Below the pieces are notes generated by a model. That model saw only the letters and a program-made list of their open reading frames with translations. It was not told the DNA's origin and made no database searches. From Tanypteryx hageni (taxonomy: Eukaryota; Arthropoda; Insecta; Odonata; Petaluridae), in NCBI GenBank assembly GCA_028673005.1, contig CM054115.1:186001-250000 (forward strand): DNA of 64,000 bases, written 5' to 3'. This document shows, in pieces, positions 40,175 to 50,729 of the stretch; the stretch's first letter is position 1; the number at the start of each line of letters is the position of its first letter. A program made the position numbers and the translations under genes.

Positions 40175-41290
40175 AAAGCAAGGAAAAGGAAGGAGCAAGT
40201 TACATCCAGTGGGCATTAGCTGCAGCCTATCAACATACATCGGTGAGGTTCCTCTTCACTGCACCTTGAGCGTGGCTAATAAAATTCAAGAAAGAATACC
40301 GAATTCGGCAGCGAAAAGTTACAAACTACATTTCTCAAAAAGATGAATTGTCTTTGGAAGAAACTTTAAAAGCTGCAGAGGTTTTCCAAAAACAAACATT
40401 GAGCGTAATACCCAACTATGGCCTTGACTACCAACCAAACTGGATGTGAGTACAGAGTTGACGTGAAGCGAACCTTGACTCGTCAAGGTGAAAAGGCTGT
40501 CCAGAGATATATCAGAGACAGGAACAAAATCATGCATGGCACAGTATGCAATCACCGCCTCAGGAAATTTGCTACCCAAAGTGTTTATTTGTATGCAAGA
40601 ATCTGGAGGTACATTTGGGCAAGGAAAAGGAAGGACCAAGTTACATCCATAACACTCCAACAGTGGATGTTAGCTGCAGCCTATCAACATACATTGCCAG
40701 AGTTCACCTTCACTGCATCTCGAGCGTGGCTAATAAAATTCAAGAAGGAATTCCGAATTCGACAGCAAAAAGTTACAAACTACGTTTCTCAAAAAGATGA
40801 AATGTCTTTGGAAGAAACTTTAAAAGCTGCCGAGGTTTTTCGAAAACAAACATTGCTCATAATACCCAACTATGACCTAAACTACATCATTAATACCGAC
40901 CAAACTAGAGGTGAGTACAGAGTTGACATGAAGGGAACCTTGATTCATCAAGGCAAAAAGGCTGTCCAGAGATATATCAGAGACAGTAAGAAAATCACAC
41001 TTTCATACACAGCACAGTATGCAATCACCGGCTCAGGAAATTTGCTACCCAAAGTGTTTATTTGTATGCAAGAACCTGGAGGTACATTTGGGCTTTGAGT
41101 GAGCAGAGCCATGAGGCAGTTGGAGGAGCAATTCCTAAACGTTGTAGTAATGTGCTTCAAATCTGGTAAAATGATGAGACAGAATTGGTTCAATTTTTTT
41201 GAAAACAGTTGTGAAGCATTTTTTGCTGTTACTGGATTCCTGGGGTGGACAAACCAATACAGCTATGTAGTGCCAACTTTTCATGGATGA
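40175..41290 (+). pseudogene. Pogo-like transposase with internal tandem duplication
   Basis: A ~445 bp unit occurs twice in tandem: about 40175-40619 and 40620-41093. Each unit encodes the end of an HTH region (FTASRAWLIKFKKEFRIR...KVTNYVS), a linker (SLEETLKAAEVF) and the start of a DDE core (NTDQTRGEYRVD with the first Asp; then VQRYIRD and GNLLPKVFICMQE). The first unit has several stops and frame shifts. The second reads through from about 40418 to 41098, then a stop separates it from a further piece (VSRAMRQLEEQFLNVVV) to 41290. The N-terminal HTH start and the rest of the catalytic core are lost. The gene is dead. Confidence 0.65.
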
Positions 41291-41882
41291 AGATGGCATG
41301 CTCACATGTCAACTCAAGTTACCCTGCCAAAATGTGCACCACTTTTCCAGCTCTGCTACATACAGTAAAACACCTATTTAATGAATCGCTGGGGGATTAG
41401 AATATATTTCACTAAATCGAGGTTTTCATTAAATGGAGGTTTTCAATTAAATTGAGTTAAATTTATCTTTTTTGCTTGTGTATTAGTTCCATTATACAAT
41501 ACCAGAATAAGGCCACTGAAAATGGTCTCTATAATAAAAATCCATTTTTCAATTTTGTATGCACAATACTTATATTAATACTTTTAAAATAAACATTCAT
41601 AAACAAATTCCAGTGACAAACAAGCCTTATTGCTATTGAATATGAAAATTTCTGTAATGAATCATACATATGATTACAAAAAATAATTTCAAAATTTTAA
41701 AGTATTTTCAAAATTGACATAAATCTTGAAACAATTTTTCATCCCTCCTTTAAAAAGCTTCATCATACAACATTAAATAGAAAATATTAAAATATATTTG
41801 GAATTTCACAAAAAATATCAAAATTATTCAAAAAGCAAGCATACATAGCTACAAGAAAAATATTTATTAACCCTCCCGGGGG

Positions 41883-42298
41883 GTTTACGAGAAAATGCCC
41901 TTTGAAAATCGCGATCCGAGAGTCATCAAAATAAGAACTTTAAATCATGATCAATACATGACGAGATGGTAAAGCGAATGGGTGATCCGTAAAATTATGT
42001 TCGTTAAGAATTACGGTGAAGAATTACGATGAAGAAAATAGTAGTTATAATGCATTGAATACATTTAAAAAAAATGGTTTGCAAGTTTTATCGACGATAT
42101 GCTGGAAATTGCGAACAAATTTAAAAAAACCGGAGAAAAAAATATTGGTCCCTTCGGGAATCAAACCCCGGCAAAAATATTTGAAATCCAACTCGTTTCC
42201 CCTATACCAACGCTCCAAGAAAATTAGGAAAGGACTTTTAACGTTCTTATTTCGATGACTCTCGGATCGCGATTTTCAAAGGGCATTTTCTCGTAAAC
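41883..42298. mobile_element. 416 bp MITE with ~60 bp near-perfect inverted repeats
   Basis: The left end GTTTACGAGAAAATGCCCTT and about 40 further bases match the reverse complement of the right end with a single early mismatch. The interior contains a minus-strand tRNA-like block (about 42140-42217). I could not identify a target duplication, so the superfamily is open. It is nested inside the 41363 MITE, which is nested in the 39577 element. Confidence 0.8.
42140..42217 (-). other. tRNA-like module inside the 416 bp MITE
   Basis: On the minus strand GGAGCGTTGGTATAGGGG starts the block. It contains an A-box-like TGGTATAGGGG (42199-42209) and is followed about 30 bp later by a B-box-like GGTTTGATTCC (42157-42167) with a CGGG/CCCG T-stem. 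The anticodon arm does not fold well. It is about 70 nt, the size of a tRNA, but is degenerate. Probably a tRNA-derived SINE head captured by the MITE. Confidence 0.5.
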
Positions 42299-43526
42299 GA
42301 CGTCGAGTATATAGCACACTATGACAACAGGTAACTGAGCGTGATACCAGAAATGAGGAACATACGAGCGGGATTCATTACATTGTAGGATTTATGGTTT
42401 CCTTTTGGCTGCTACCGTCTTAGCAGACAATGTAGCCGCTTGCGCGTGATGAGCCATTCACAATGTTTTGAGCTTATATCGTAATTTTTACGTACAATAT
42501 GTTTCTTTTGTGATTTCTTTTTGCACATGAAAAAGTTTACTAAATGCGGGAAGCATCAAATAAAAATTGAAGTACGAGTATATAATATTTTTTCACTAAA
42601 TGCGGGTTTTTCACTAAATCGGTTTCACTAAATGCGGGAAAATAATACATTGTTTATATGGAGCTATTGTCTGGACATGAAAAAATCTTCACTAAATGCG
42701 GGAACATTAAATCGAGGTTTTACTGTATATCTTTATTGTCGAGTGAAACCATTCATCGGGAGACTACAAAACTGCACGTTCCTATTTTAAGAGAAACATG
42801 AAATTAATTCCGGTGAGGATGAAATTCCCATTCATGCGCTCGCCTCGTTTCAAGGGCATGTTACAGTATGCATGGTACGCATCGAAACTTGCAGAAACCT
42901 GGACGTTTTCCAAAACGTTCGCCAGGTTTGATTTTCAGATGAACTGCATCAAATAAAATGTATCTGCAAATGGCAGTGTTTTCTTAGATGTTCTTGGTGC
43001 AATGTTTTCGTATGCTTTTCTTTTTTTACGACAGTTTTCATCCAAAAACGTGTACACAACTTCCACTTCAAGTGATGATTAACACGAATCTAATAGTTAT
43101 GTATTCGGACGTCAAATTACATCAAAATAGCTACCAAGATGCTCTTGTGCATTGATTTTAACAAAGTAAATAATTAATAATATAATAAAGTTAATAAATA
43201 AATAATAATACAATAAATTAAAAATTATAAAGTGTATTAAAAATTGAAAAAACTAGGTATGATGTGGGATTTGAACCCGGTACAAAATATTCCAAGACCA
43301 GAACTGTTACCAACCACCCAAACCAGCTGCTCGATATTGTCGGCCTATAATTGTATGTATTTTATCCAGCCACGGTTAATCCTGCAAAAATAAAAAAGAT
43401 TCTTCCGAAACTAAGGCCCATTCAATCAAAAGCCGATATACGTGTCTTGTTATTGTAAATATTCTACCACCCAAAAATGTTTTGTTGAAATTGACGACGC
43501 ACGGTACGTAGTCTCCCCTTGTTAGT

Positions 43527-43750
43527 AATGCTCCTTTGTCTTTTCATAATTGTTGGGGCTTTGTGGCTATATCCAATATCAGAAGGCTAGGGTTTATCTT
43601 AAAATATTTATTATCATTTAACCTATTTGGAATTTTTAGAAATATTACAGATATGGAGAAATTTTTTTCATTGAAAACTATTGTCGCTAGATCCTGGATA
43701 TGTCTTAAAATGTTATGGTATTCTCATTGTTTGTTTCTGTCATATTCTAG
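43527..43750. other. Non-coding interval before LDLa-like exon
   Basis: No gene is visible. It ends in a TCATATTCTAG acceptor-like sequence at 43740-43750. Confidence 0.3.
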
Positions 43751-43903
43751 AGTGCCGCGAGAAGGTTCCAGAGGGATCCTTCCACTGCGGTTATGGCCTC
43801 TGCATCTCATCTAGTTTGGTGAAGGATGGATCAACTGCCCTTTTGCTGACTGCATTGATGAAGGGAGCTGTCACGAAGCAAGGGATTCAAACATAACGAG
43901 TAG
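43751..43903 (+). pseudogene. Candidate exon with LDL-receptor class A-like repeat
   Basis: An acceptor-like TATTCTAG precedes and a donor-like TAG|GTGATT follows. The first frame reads CREKVPEGSFHCGYGLCISS SLVKDG (written in two blocks), the second, one base shifted, reads INCPFADCIDEGSC. Together they show the cysteine spacing and acidic ADCIDE end of an LDLa module, a calcium-binding extracellular repeat. One expected cysteine (before DG) is replaced, and a frame shift lies near 43822. It may be a degenerate exon of a secreted or membrane host protein, or an exon of a gene with an assembly indel. Confidence 0.4.
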
Positions 43904-44764
43904 GTGATTTTTAGCCTACTTTGGAATTAGGCTTATAGTATTGTCATTGTGTCTGTCTGTCTCTTCCCTATTATCTTTTGAACCTATAGACTGATTGATT
44001 TTCATAACACTTGGTGGAAATCGGTTGCTACTGGAGCCGAGCTCCCGAGGATAGTTTTTGTTGTGAAGATTAAAAGTCCCAGGTTAGATTCCAGGAACTA
44101 TCCTTCCCATTTGATTTACGTGGGAAATCTGAAATCCATCATGCAGGATAATTTTCTCTTATCACATTAAAATATCTTAGAATTATAATATCGGAGCAGG
44201 ATGTATACTATTCTCTCAGGAAAGGATTGGAGATTCTAATGTTTATCGTAGAATGTTGCCTATCTATTGTATTTCTTCAAATTTTATGTAAATACTGGCA
44301 TTTCTGTAGTTTTTATCAGTCATTACGAGAGTGTTGCCATTGTAATGACTATTGTTGGACTCAGATTCCGTATAGTCTAGTCCTACAGGCACGCATTATT
44401 TTTGCCACACAAATACATGTGATCCATTTAGTTTTATGTTAGAATATATTTGTAATATTTTATAACGCTAAATTATGAAATTGTGGAACACAAAGAGCAA
44501 CTTATCCACAGTGATTTTAAAGCTAATATGAGTATTAAATAAATAATTATGTGGAAAGTAGACAGAAGCTGCATTTGGATCATCTTGTTTTGAACTGTAG
44601 TATCTAGGCAAGGATTTGGGAGTTGCAAGGTCCCTAAACAACAGTAGTTTATGAGGCTCCTAAGTGATATAGTGAAATGTTGGTGTAATGAACATCGTTA
44701 CAATGAATTATTCAGTAAAACAAAAGTATTTTTCTACCTCAGCCAATTTACCATGTATCTTTAT
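43904..44764. other. Non-coding AT-rich interval
   Basis: No gene or recognised repeat is supported. A GTCTGTCTGTCTCT run lies near 43951-43964. Confidence 0.3.
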
Positions 44765-45876
44765 CAGAGATGGGAATGTTCTGGAACAAGGAGCGAATCC
44801 CAAAATGGTTCCCGTTCCTGGATCCAAAACAGAAACAGAAAAATTGAACTGAAACCTGAACATGGTCAAAATTTCCGTTCCCTTAAAACGGAATAATGGG
44901 TTTGGAAGTCAACTCTTGATATTTTAATATCATCCGTAATCCAAAGAAAGAAACGTATTAGAAGAATATTATTAAATAATTGAATTTGTTGTTTAATGGA
45001 TCAAAGATGAGTTTTTAAGACGATGACGAGAAAATTTTATGAATTTAAAGACAAAAATATAAATCCAATATCTTGATTCAATCAACAAAATAAAACTAAA
45101 TCTTAATCACAGGGTTGTTTCACATCCCCTTCAAGAGTTATAAATTCAAGTATTATTTATTAAATTTTATTTTTAACCATTAGTTGTTTTCAAAATAAGA
45201 TCACTCAACTTACTTTAGAATTGGGTTAGGGAACCTATGGCCCACGGGCCAGATCTGGCCCATTGCCTAGTTTAGTTAGACCCCTGGTAAGACTTCTAAG
45301 AGTATACTTCTATGAGATTACAATTTTTAAATGTTTCACATGCAAAAGGATAAAATTCTGCCTTTTTCTTAAGTTTCCAATGTTTGTTGCATTATTCTAT
45401 GGAAAATGAATCACAGTAATTTTGTCATATATAAGTTTAATGTGGGCCGATGAAATTGTAGGTTGTTTAAATATGGTCCACCAACCGTTTCGAATATAAC
45501 TGAACCTACGCAAATGTATACTGAAATACATTTGTATCTTTGGATGAATAAGAAATTGAGGAGTAAAAATGCAATTTCAGTATGTTGAACCTAAATTAGA
45601 GGACAGAAGAAGAAAGACTCGAAGAAGAGAGGAAAAAAATTGATTTAAAAAAGGAAATTTTCTTTAAAAATATGACTTTTGCTCACATTACTTATAAGAA
45701 ACTTTCATAACATGTTAATGCAATTGAAAAAAGTTTTACTTCATGTAAAATTTTATCAATAAAAAGTGTATTCCTTTAAAACTAGGAATGGTTCCGGAAC
45801 TGAACTCGGGAACCGAACGAGTTCGAAAATTTAAGGTCGGAACCGGAACGGTCAGAACCATAACTTCACAGGTCTA
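44765..45876. mobile_element. Probable non-autonomous hAT element
   Basis: The left end CAGAGATGGGAATGTTCTGG and the reverse complement of the right end (AGACCTGTGAAGTTATGG...) are loosely alike, and both sides carry GGAAC / CGGAAC-rich subterminal blocks (about 44770-44885 and 45785-45865). GAAC-rich ends are common in hAT elements of this type. There is no coding region. A hAT transposase remnant follows immediately. Confidence 0.4.
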
Positions 45877-46160
45877 ATAATAACTGAACAACTGATTTTT
45901 TTCTATCACACTCCCACTTAATTTTGCCTCGAATTCTTGACAAATTCCTGATCTGAAATTTAGCTCATGCAAGTCCACAAAACAGAGGAAATCTTCTCTT
46001 ATTTTACTCTCATAAACATACCTAATAATTAGACACTTGGGATGTATCAGTTGTTTCATCAAATGAAATGGAATAATAATTTCCATTACTGACAAAGCCT
46101 TTGATTTTTTTAAAATTCCATCGTTGCAACACTGAATAATTGAGTTCTGCATCATTTTTG
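45877..46160 (-). pseudogene. hAT transposase remnant (DUF4371-like)
   Basis: Two minus-strand frames combine: one reads GNYYSISFDETTDTSQVSN, the other YVYESKIREDFLCFVDL. These are the first catalytic-Asp block and the following strand of DUF4371-type hAT transposases (the 52 kDa repressor-like group). A frame break lies near 46035. The remaining catalytic core and the C-terminal dimerisation domain are absent here. Confidence 0.65.
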
Positions 46161-47175
46161 AGAGGTAGCATTTGCGTTTAAGGATTTAAGGTGATTCTCA
46201 AGATCCTGAACTCCTCCTTGGACAAGTAATTTTAATATAGCGTGAGAATTGCCCTCGTTTGCTATGCTTTTGCTGTCTTCGAACTTGTCTTACAAACAGC
46301 TGTCATCTCTAAATGTCGACCTAGAGTGATGATTGTATCGATAATGGGCAAAAGGTACTTTCAATTATCTTGAACTTGCTTCAATCATGCTGAAATCAAC
46401 ATTTTTAACTTCAGTTTGGGGCTTGCCAAAATTTATTAAAAATCTTTTGCCGATTCTACAGCACATTAGTGATAGGAATACCTGTGGTGTTTTTCGAGAA
46501 TTCAGCCGTACCTCGTTTAACGGTGGGGATACATCCCTGAAAATGAGAGCTCTAAATGAATCAGCATTATGCATTTTGGTACAGTACTTGTGGAGATGCG
46601 TTCCTAAAATTGTAATGTATTTCCTATTTTCAAAATATTAGTACTATATCCACTCTTCTCTCCGATACTCTAAAAAATCTAGCAGATCTGCTACACGCTA
46701 GAAATCCTCCAATATAGTAACTGTCAAAGCTTTTTTGTCATTTTCTCACAATGTAAGAGATTCCACACACATTCTTACTTAATAATCAGCACCCAAAATC
46801 ACCAATAGGTGATTATTTTGTGAGATATGTAAACAAAACTACAGGTTGCTCTGCAGTCTGAGAACGTGGTGTTTCTGCTGTGGTTCTTTCAATGATTTAG
46901 GCAGTTTTCTTCAGTTATTTTGATTGGAAATTTTCTGCTACATACCAAGAATTTGCAATAAAATCAAATCTTAAGTCTTGTAATTTTTTTATTATTTTTT
47001 CCATAGCGCAACACTTACAAAGAACATCATGAAACAAGATTCTTCAGTCAGATCAATCAAATTCTGTATAGGCACCTCGTTTTTCCTCAGAATTGTCATA
47101 AGCAAAAAAATTCCCAAAAAAGATCCCGACTCCAGAAGAGAATTTCTCTTTCCCAATAAGATAACACGTGAAAAA
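46161..47175. other. Non-coding interval
   Basis: No confident feature. Weak hAT-like similarity may extend upstream on the minus strand, but I cannot support residues. The rest is AT-rich. Confidence 0.3.
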
Positions 47176-48755
47176 TCAATTTAGCAACGTGCAAGGATAC
47201 ATTAAGCCTCGATCTTCAAACTGGAATTGTTTTAAAGCAGGCACGTTTTCAGCTTCCGTGAAGGTGGAGGTGTCATCGGCATAGAGGATGGCATTGGTGC
47301 TGGGCAGAGCCATTGGTAGGTCGTTAATGAAGATAATGAGCAATAAAGGGCCCAAAATGGATCACTGAGGGACCCCACACTTGACTGCAAGGGGTAAAGA
47401 CCTTGTAGTAAAAATCCCATTTGTGGTGCAGTGCCTGTATTGAACAAGTTGTTGGCGATTTGAGAGGTAAGATTTAATCCAGCATAGCGCATTGCCTGTT
47501 ATGCCTAAGTTTAAGAGCTTTTCGAATAAAATACTGTGATTAATGCTATCGAAAGCTTTACTAAGATCAAAAAATATACCAGTGCTGAGGTGATGTTTGT
47601 TTAGGGAAAAGCAAATTTGGTTTATTAGTTGATAAATAGCAGTGGTAGTGGATCTGGCCTCCCTGAAACCATGTTGCGATGTATGGAGAAGGTTAAAATG
47701 ATTAAGGTAATGAATGATGCGGTTGTAGAAAAGTTTCTCGAATATCTTGGAGAATACTGAGAGAACTGATATGGGTATATAATTTTCTGAGTTAGTGAGT
47801 GGGCCTATTTTATGTATTGGTGTGACCAAGGCCAGTTTTAAGCTGTAAGGAAAATGGCCAAGACAGAGGGATGAATTGAAGATGTCAGACAGAGGGTTAG
47901 CAATGATATTAGCTGCTCTCTTCAGAATAGGCATAGGGATGCCATCGATACCAGCAGACCACTTGCTGTCAAAGGAATTTATGACCTTTATTATCTCAAG
48001 TGGGTCTGGGGGGAAGAGGAAGAAAGACCTATGAGAAAAAATGAGTTTGTTTAGTTTTGGAACGGGATTGCTGTCGGAGAAACAGAATTGATTGTTGAAA
48101 TTATTAGCAATATCTGTTGGATTGGTGACTTTGTTGTTATTAAATATAATATGACTATGGCTCAGAGTCCTATTTCTGCCTGTAGTATATTGCTTAATGA
48201 CATTCCAAGATGCCTTAATCTGGTTTGTCCAATTTCTTAAATAAGTTTCGGTTACAGCTTTTCTCTCATTTATTAAGCAAGACTTAAGATCTTTATGAGT
48301 TTGTAAGTATTCGGAGCAAAGGTGAGAATCATAGAATTTACTTCTATAATAGAGATCACGTGCAATCTCAGCCTTAGAGGTAATAGTTGCAGAGTATATT
48401 TTCTTTTTATGGTTATTAGCTTGTTTAATATACTTGCCAGGAAAAGCATCGTTGAAATGGATTGCAAAGGTATTCATAAATGTGTTGAATTTGATATCAA
48501 GATTAGATTCATCAATAACATCTTTCCATGATTCTTGGGACAGTCCAAAAAGAAATTTGACAATAGAACTTGCGTGGAAAAGCCGTTTATATATAAGCGG
48601 AGGTTTTGGACTAGCAGTAGGCTTATTAAATTTGGCATGAACAATAATGCCAAAATGGTCTGAAATACCGGCATTGAAAACATTGCAAGAGAGGGGGAAG
48701 TTAAGTTGGTTATAACATTGTCAATATATATACTAGTAGTTGGTGCTTGCATACT
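47176..48755 (-). pseudogene. LINE reverse transcriptase fragment, truncated both sides
   Basis: The minus-strand frame from about 48660 begins with an endonuclease end (AGISDHFGIIVHAKF), after a frame shift from SIYIDNVITNLTSPS near 48690. The RT follows: KLALVTPIHKIG, TSQHGFREARST, FFDLSKAFDSINHS, then CGVPQ and an in-frame TGA at 47362-47364 where GS is expected, then ILGPLLLIIFIND and ILYADDTSTF. Homology fades after about 47215, soon after the YADD box, so the thumb and C-terminus are missing. The endonuclease front is also missing. Jockey/CR1-group RT; exact clade unknown. Confidence 0.8.
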
Positions 48756-49720
48756 GCAAGCATTTCATCTCACCTTGAAGAAACATTCATTTTTCAGACA
48801 GATATTTCATCATTACAAATATTCTTTTAATTCTAAAGATTTCAACTCCACAGCGATTTTCGTTTTTCCCACATGTAAAAATAATAGTTTATAAAAATCC
48901 CTAAATGTTGCAATTTTAAACATTTTAGACTTTCTCCATTATGGGGTACTAATGCTACACATTTCAGCCAAATTTTAAATTTGTAGCACTTCTAGAAGTA
49001 AAATAATATTTTTCTAGTTGTTTAAATTTAAATAATTTTTAACGGCCGCCACAATTCATATATGGTAAAATTGAAATAGTTATTTGTGCAAATTCACTAT
49101 TCGGTAAATAATTTGAAAATTTCAGCTTCCTAGCTCATCCCGTAGTACCTAAAAAATTATTATACTTTAATGTTCAAATGGGGTTAAAACAACCCCTAAA
49201 AATTAACAATTTTAAAATTTTCCATTTTTATAGTTGGTTATGAGAAAAGTTCTATAATCCTGCAAAATTTCAGTTTCCTAAACTTATTAGATTGGTCTAC
49301 ACACTGGATTGCGTTTTCCAATGCTAACTTATGGGAGATATTCCGGGGTCTCTGGAGTCGAACCCAAGACACTGTAAGAAAAAGTGACAAAAATTCCTAA
49401 TAGATATTGCGGCCGTCTAGCAACACTGAAAATGTCATCTTTCTAGCTTACCGGCAAGTGCCCATTATTAATTTACAAAAATGGCGCAATGCTTTTCTTA
49501 TGGGAAAAAACGCAAATTTCGGAATTTCTGGAGTCGAACTCATGGCACTTATGTAAGAAGTCTCATTTTATCTGAAAGTTTCTTCATCATATCTACAAAA
49601 CCTGAAACTTTCAGCTCTCCAACTCTAGTAGTTTGGGCTGGACATTAGTATCCTCCTATATGTTATATCCTCCTCTGTAAGAGTCGTCGATATATAATGA
49701 TATATATATGTGCAACGAGA
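48756..49720. other. AT-rich non-coding region with short GAGTCGAAC repeats
   Basis: No gene is seen. CTGGAGTCGAACCCAAGACAC (split here as CTGGAGTCGAAC / CCAAGACAC) at 49349 and CTGGAGTCGAACTCATGGCAC-like sequence at 49530 form a diverged ~180 bp repeat, each with reverse B-box-like cores. Confidence 0.35.
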
Positions 49721-49734
49721 GGTTGAGAGGGATA

Positions 49735-50240
49735 GGACCTGCACACAATGCCCCGCGTTCTACGTAAACCTCACAACCACACCCCTTAACATCCGCATGA
49801 ACGGCCATCGGAATAGCGTCTCTCTTAGGCGCCCCCTTCCGGTGGCCGACCATGCGTTAACCCACTCCCTTCCCTTCAATAGCTGCTTCACAGTAAAAAC
49901 TATTCGTGCTCTTCCAAGTAGTTTCCCCGCACCACAACTCCGTCAATGGGAACTAGCCCATATTGACATCCTCCGCTCCCTCTCCTTACCAGGTTTAAAC
50001 CTTCGCTAACACTCCCACTCCAATCACCCCCTTTTTTCCTTTCCTCTTACCCCTCTTTCCCCTTCCCCTTACTCCTCTTTTCCCGAACCCCTACCTCCAG
50101 TGTTATGATAATTTTTAGTCTCCGTATTTCTCTCGCTGAAGAAGGGCGTGTGTTGCTCGAAAGCTCCAAATTACAAGCCTTCCTCTATCGCTGTGGATGT
50201 CTACCACTCTATGGTAAGTGTTCACTGGCTCCTTCCTATC
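49735..50240 (+). pseudogene. Penelope-like element, GIY-YIG endonuclease 3' end
   Basis: The frame reads CTQCPAFYVNLTTTPLNIRM, NGHRNSV, PVADHALTH and then WELAHIDILRSLSLPGLN before a stop at 50007-50009. This is the C-terminal GIY-YIG-type endonuclease of Penelope-like elements: the C-x2-C knuckle, the AFY strand, the R-x-NGHR helix and the VADHALTH block. The reverse transcriptase part is missing. Downstream to about 50240 is the element's 3' region, with a CTGAAGA...GAAA motif. A (TA)n run follows. Confidence 0.75.
50130..50180 (+). ncRNA. Hammerhead-ribozyme-like core in Penelope 3' region
   Basis: CTGAAGA (50136-50142) is followed by GGGC (50144-50147), a seven-base loop, GCTC (50155-50158) and GAAA (50159-50162). 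CUGANGA, a short stem II and GAAA are the conserved hammerhead core. Hammerhead motifs are known from Penelope-like elements. Stem III and the UH cleavage position are not convincing here, so it may be degenerate. Confidence 0.35.
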
Positions 50241-50241
50241 C

Positions 50242-50242
<1 letters not shown>

Positions 50243-50313
<71 letters not shown>
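50243..50313. repeat. (TA)n microsatellite
   Basis: About 35 TA units in a row. The long Tyr-Ile open frame across it is an artefact. Confidence 0.95.
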
Positions 50314-50316
<3 letters not shown>

Positions 50317-50444
50317 GACATCACTAGTTTCACTACAACCAGATCACTGAAGTTCAATTCACCAGCAATAATTACATAAATAGATATAGATAAAATTAAT
50401 AAGTAGCATATTTAAACCAAAGAATACCTGCTCTTACCTGATTT

Positions 50445-50609
50445 CACGTTTATGTTGTCTCTTCTCCGGCATGCTCGAATCCATGTTTCTTGAATGGACT
50501 TTCCTTTGGGAAATCGAAAAAATCTCATCCTACCATTGCAATTTTTATAACTGTTATTACAACCAAATACCACACAAGACATAATTTCACCGAGAAAGCC
50601 ACAGTTCAA
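50445..50609 (-). CDS. THAP-domain first exon (host or domesticated)
   Basis: The minus-strand frame reads MSCVVFGCNNSYKNCNGRMR (ATG 50582-50580), then FFRFPKGKSIQETWIRACRR, then RDNINVKSG, ending at a donor with good consensus (AATCAG|GTAAGAG) at about 50446-50440. The C-x5-C pair, FFRFPK and the W are the N-terminal half of a THAP zinc finger. An earlier in-frame ATG at 50609 is possible. No further exon is recognised downstream on this strand before the TA run and Penelope fragment. It is clean, with no stop or shift, unlike the P element at 0.9 kb. It could be a domesticated THAP gene or an intron-containing P-type transposon. Confidence 0.6.
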
Positions 50610-50683
50610 GAGAAAACAATAATTTTTCCAAACCCGCGACCGCAGTCAATGCTAAACCATAGGCGGCAAGCGCAATCTACCAC

Positions 50684-50695
50684 CACGTGACGTCA
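50684..50695 (-). promoter_or_regulatory. Overlapping E-box (CACGTG) and CRE (TGACGTCA)
   Basis: CACGTG at 50684-50689 overlaps TGACGTCA at 50688-50695, about 105 bp upstream of the THAP ATG on the minus strand, in a CpG-richer stretch (50620-50730). Both are palindromic activator sites (bHLH and CREB/ATF). This suggests the THAP exon has its own promoter. The P element's inverted end also carries TGACGTCA, so the site may instead be transposon-derived. Confidence 0.45.
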
Positions 50696-50729
50696 CATGC
50701 TCGAAGCGACGCTTGCCTGAGATGCGCAA

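Larger units (their letters stand above)
41363..42725. mobile_element. Tigger-type MITE nested in the previous element
   Basis: TA dinucleotides flank it (41361-41362 and 42726-42727). The tips CAGTAAAACACCTATTTAAT and the reverse complement of the right end (CAGTAAAACCTCGATTTAAT) match for about 20 bp, and CACTAAATGCGGG-like subterminal blocks are repeated at 42594-42705 and near 41405-41450. There is no transposase. It contains another MITE at 41883-42298. Confidence 0.85.
39577..43526. mobile_element. DNA transposon with ~410 bp terminal inverted repeats
   Basis: The left repeat, about 39577-39998, is the reverse complement of about 43123-43526. It begins CTTACAAGGGAGGACT and includes a CATTTTTGGGTGGTAGAATA block, a tRNA-like block, an AT-rich block and an ATCAATGCACAAGAGC inner block. 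The interior holds a decayed transposase (40180-41290) and a nested Tigger-type MITE (41363-42725). The superfamily is probably pogo-like, judging by the transposase. Confidence 0.75.

Noticed and set aside
50105..50350. ORF with Tyr-Ile repeats at 50.2 kb
   Set aside because: It is an artefact of the (TA)n run.
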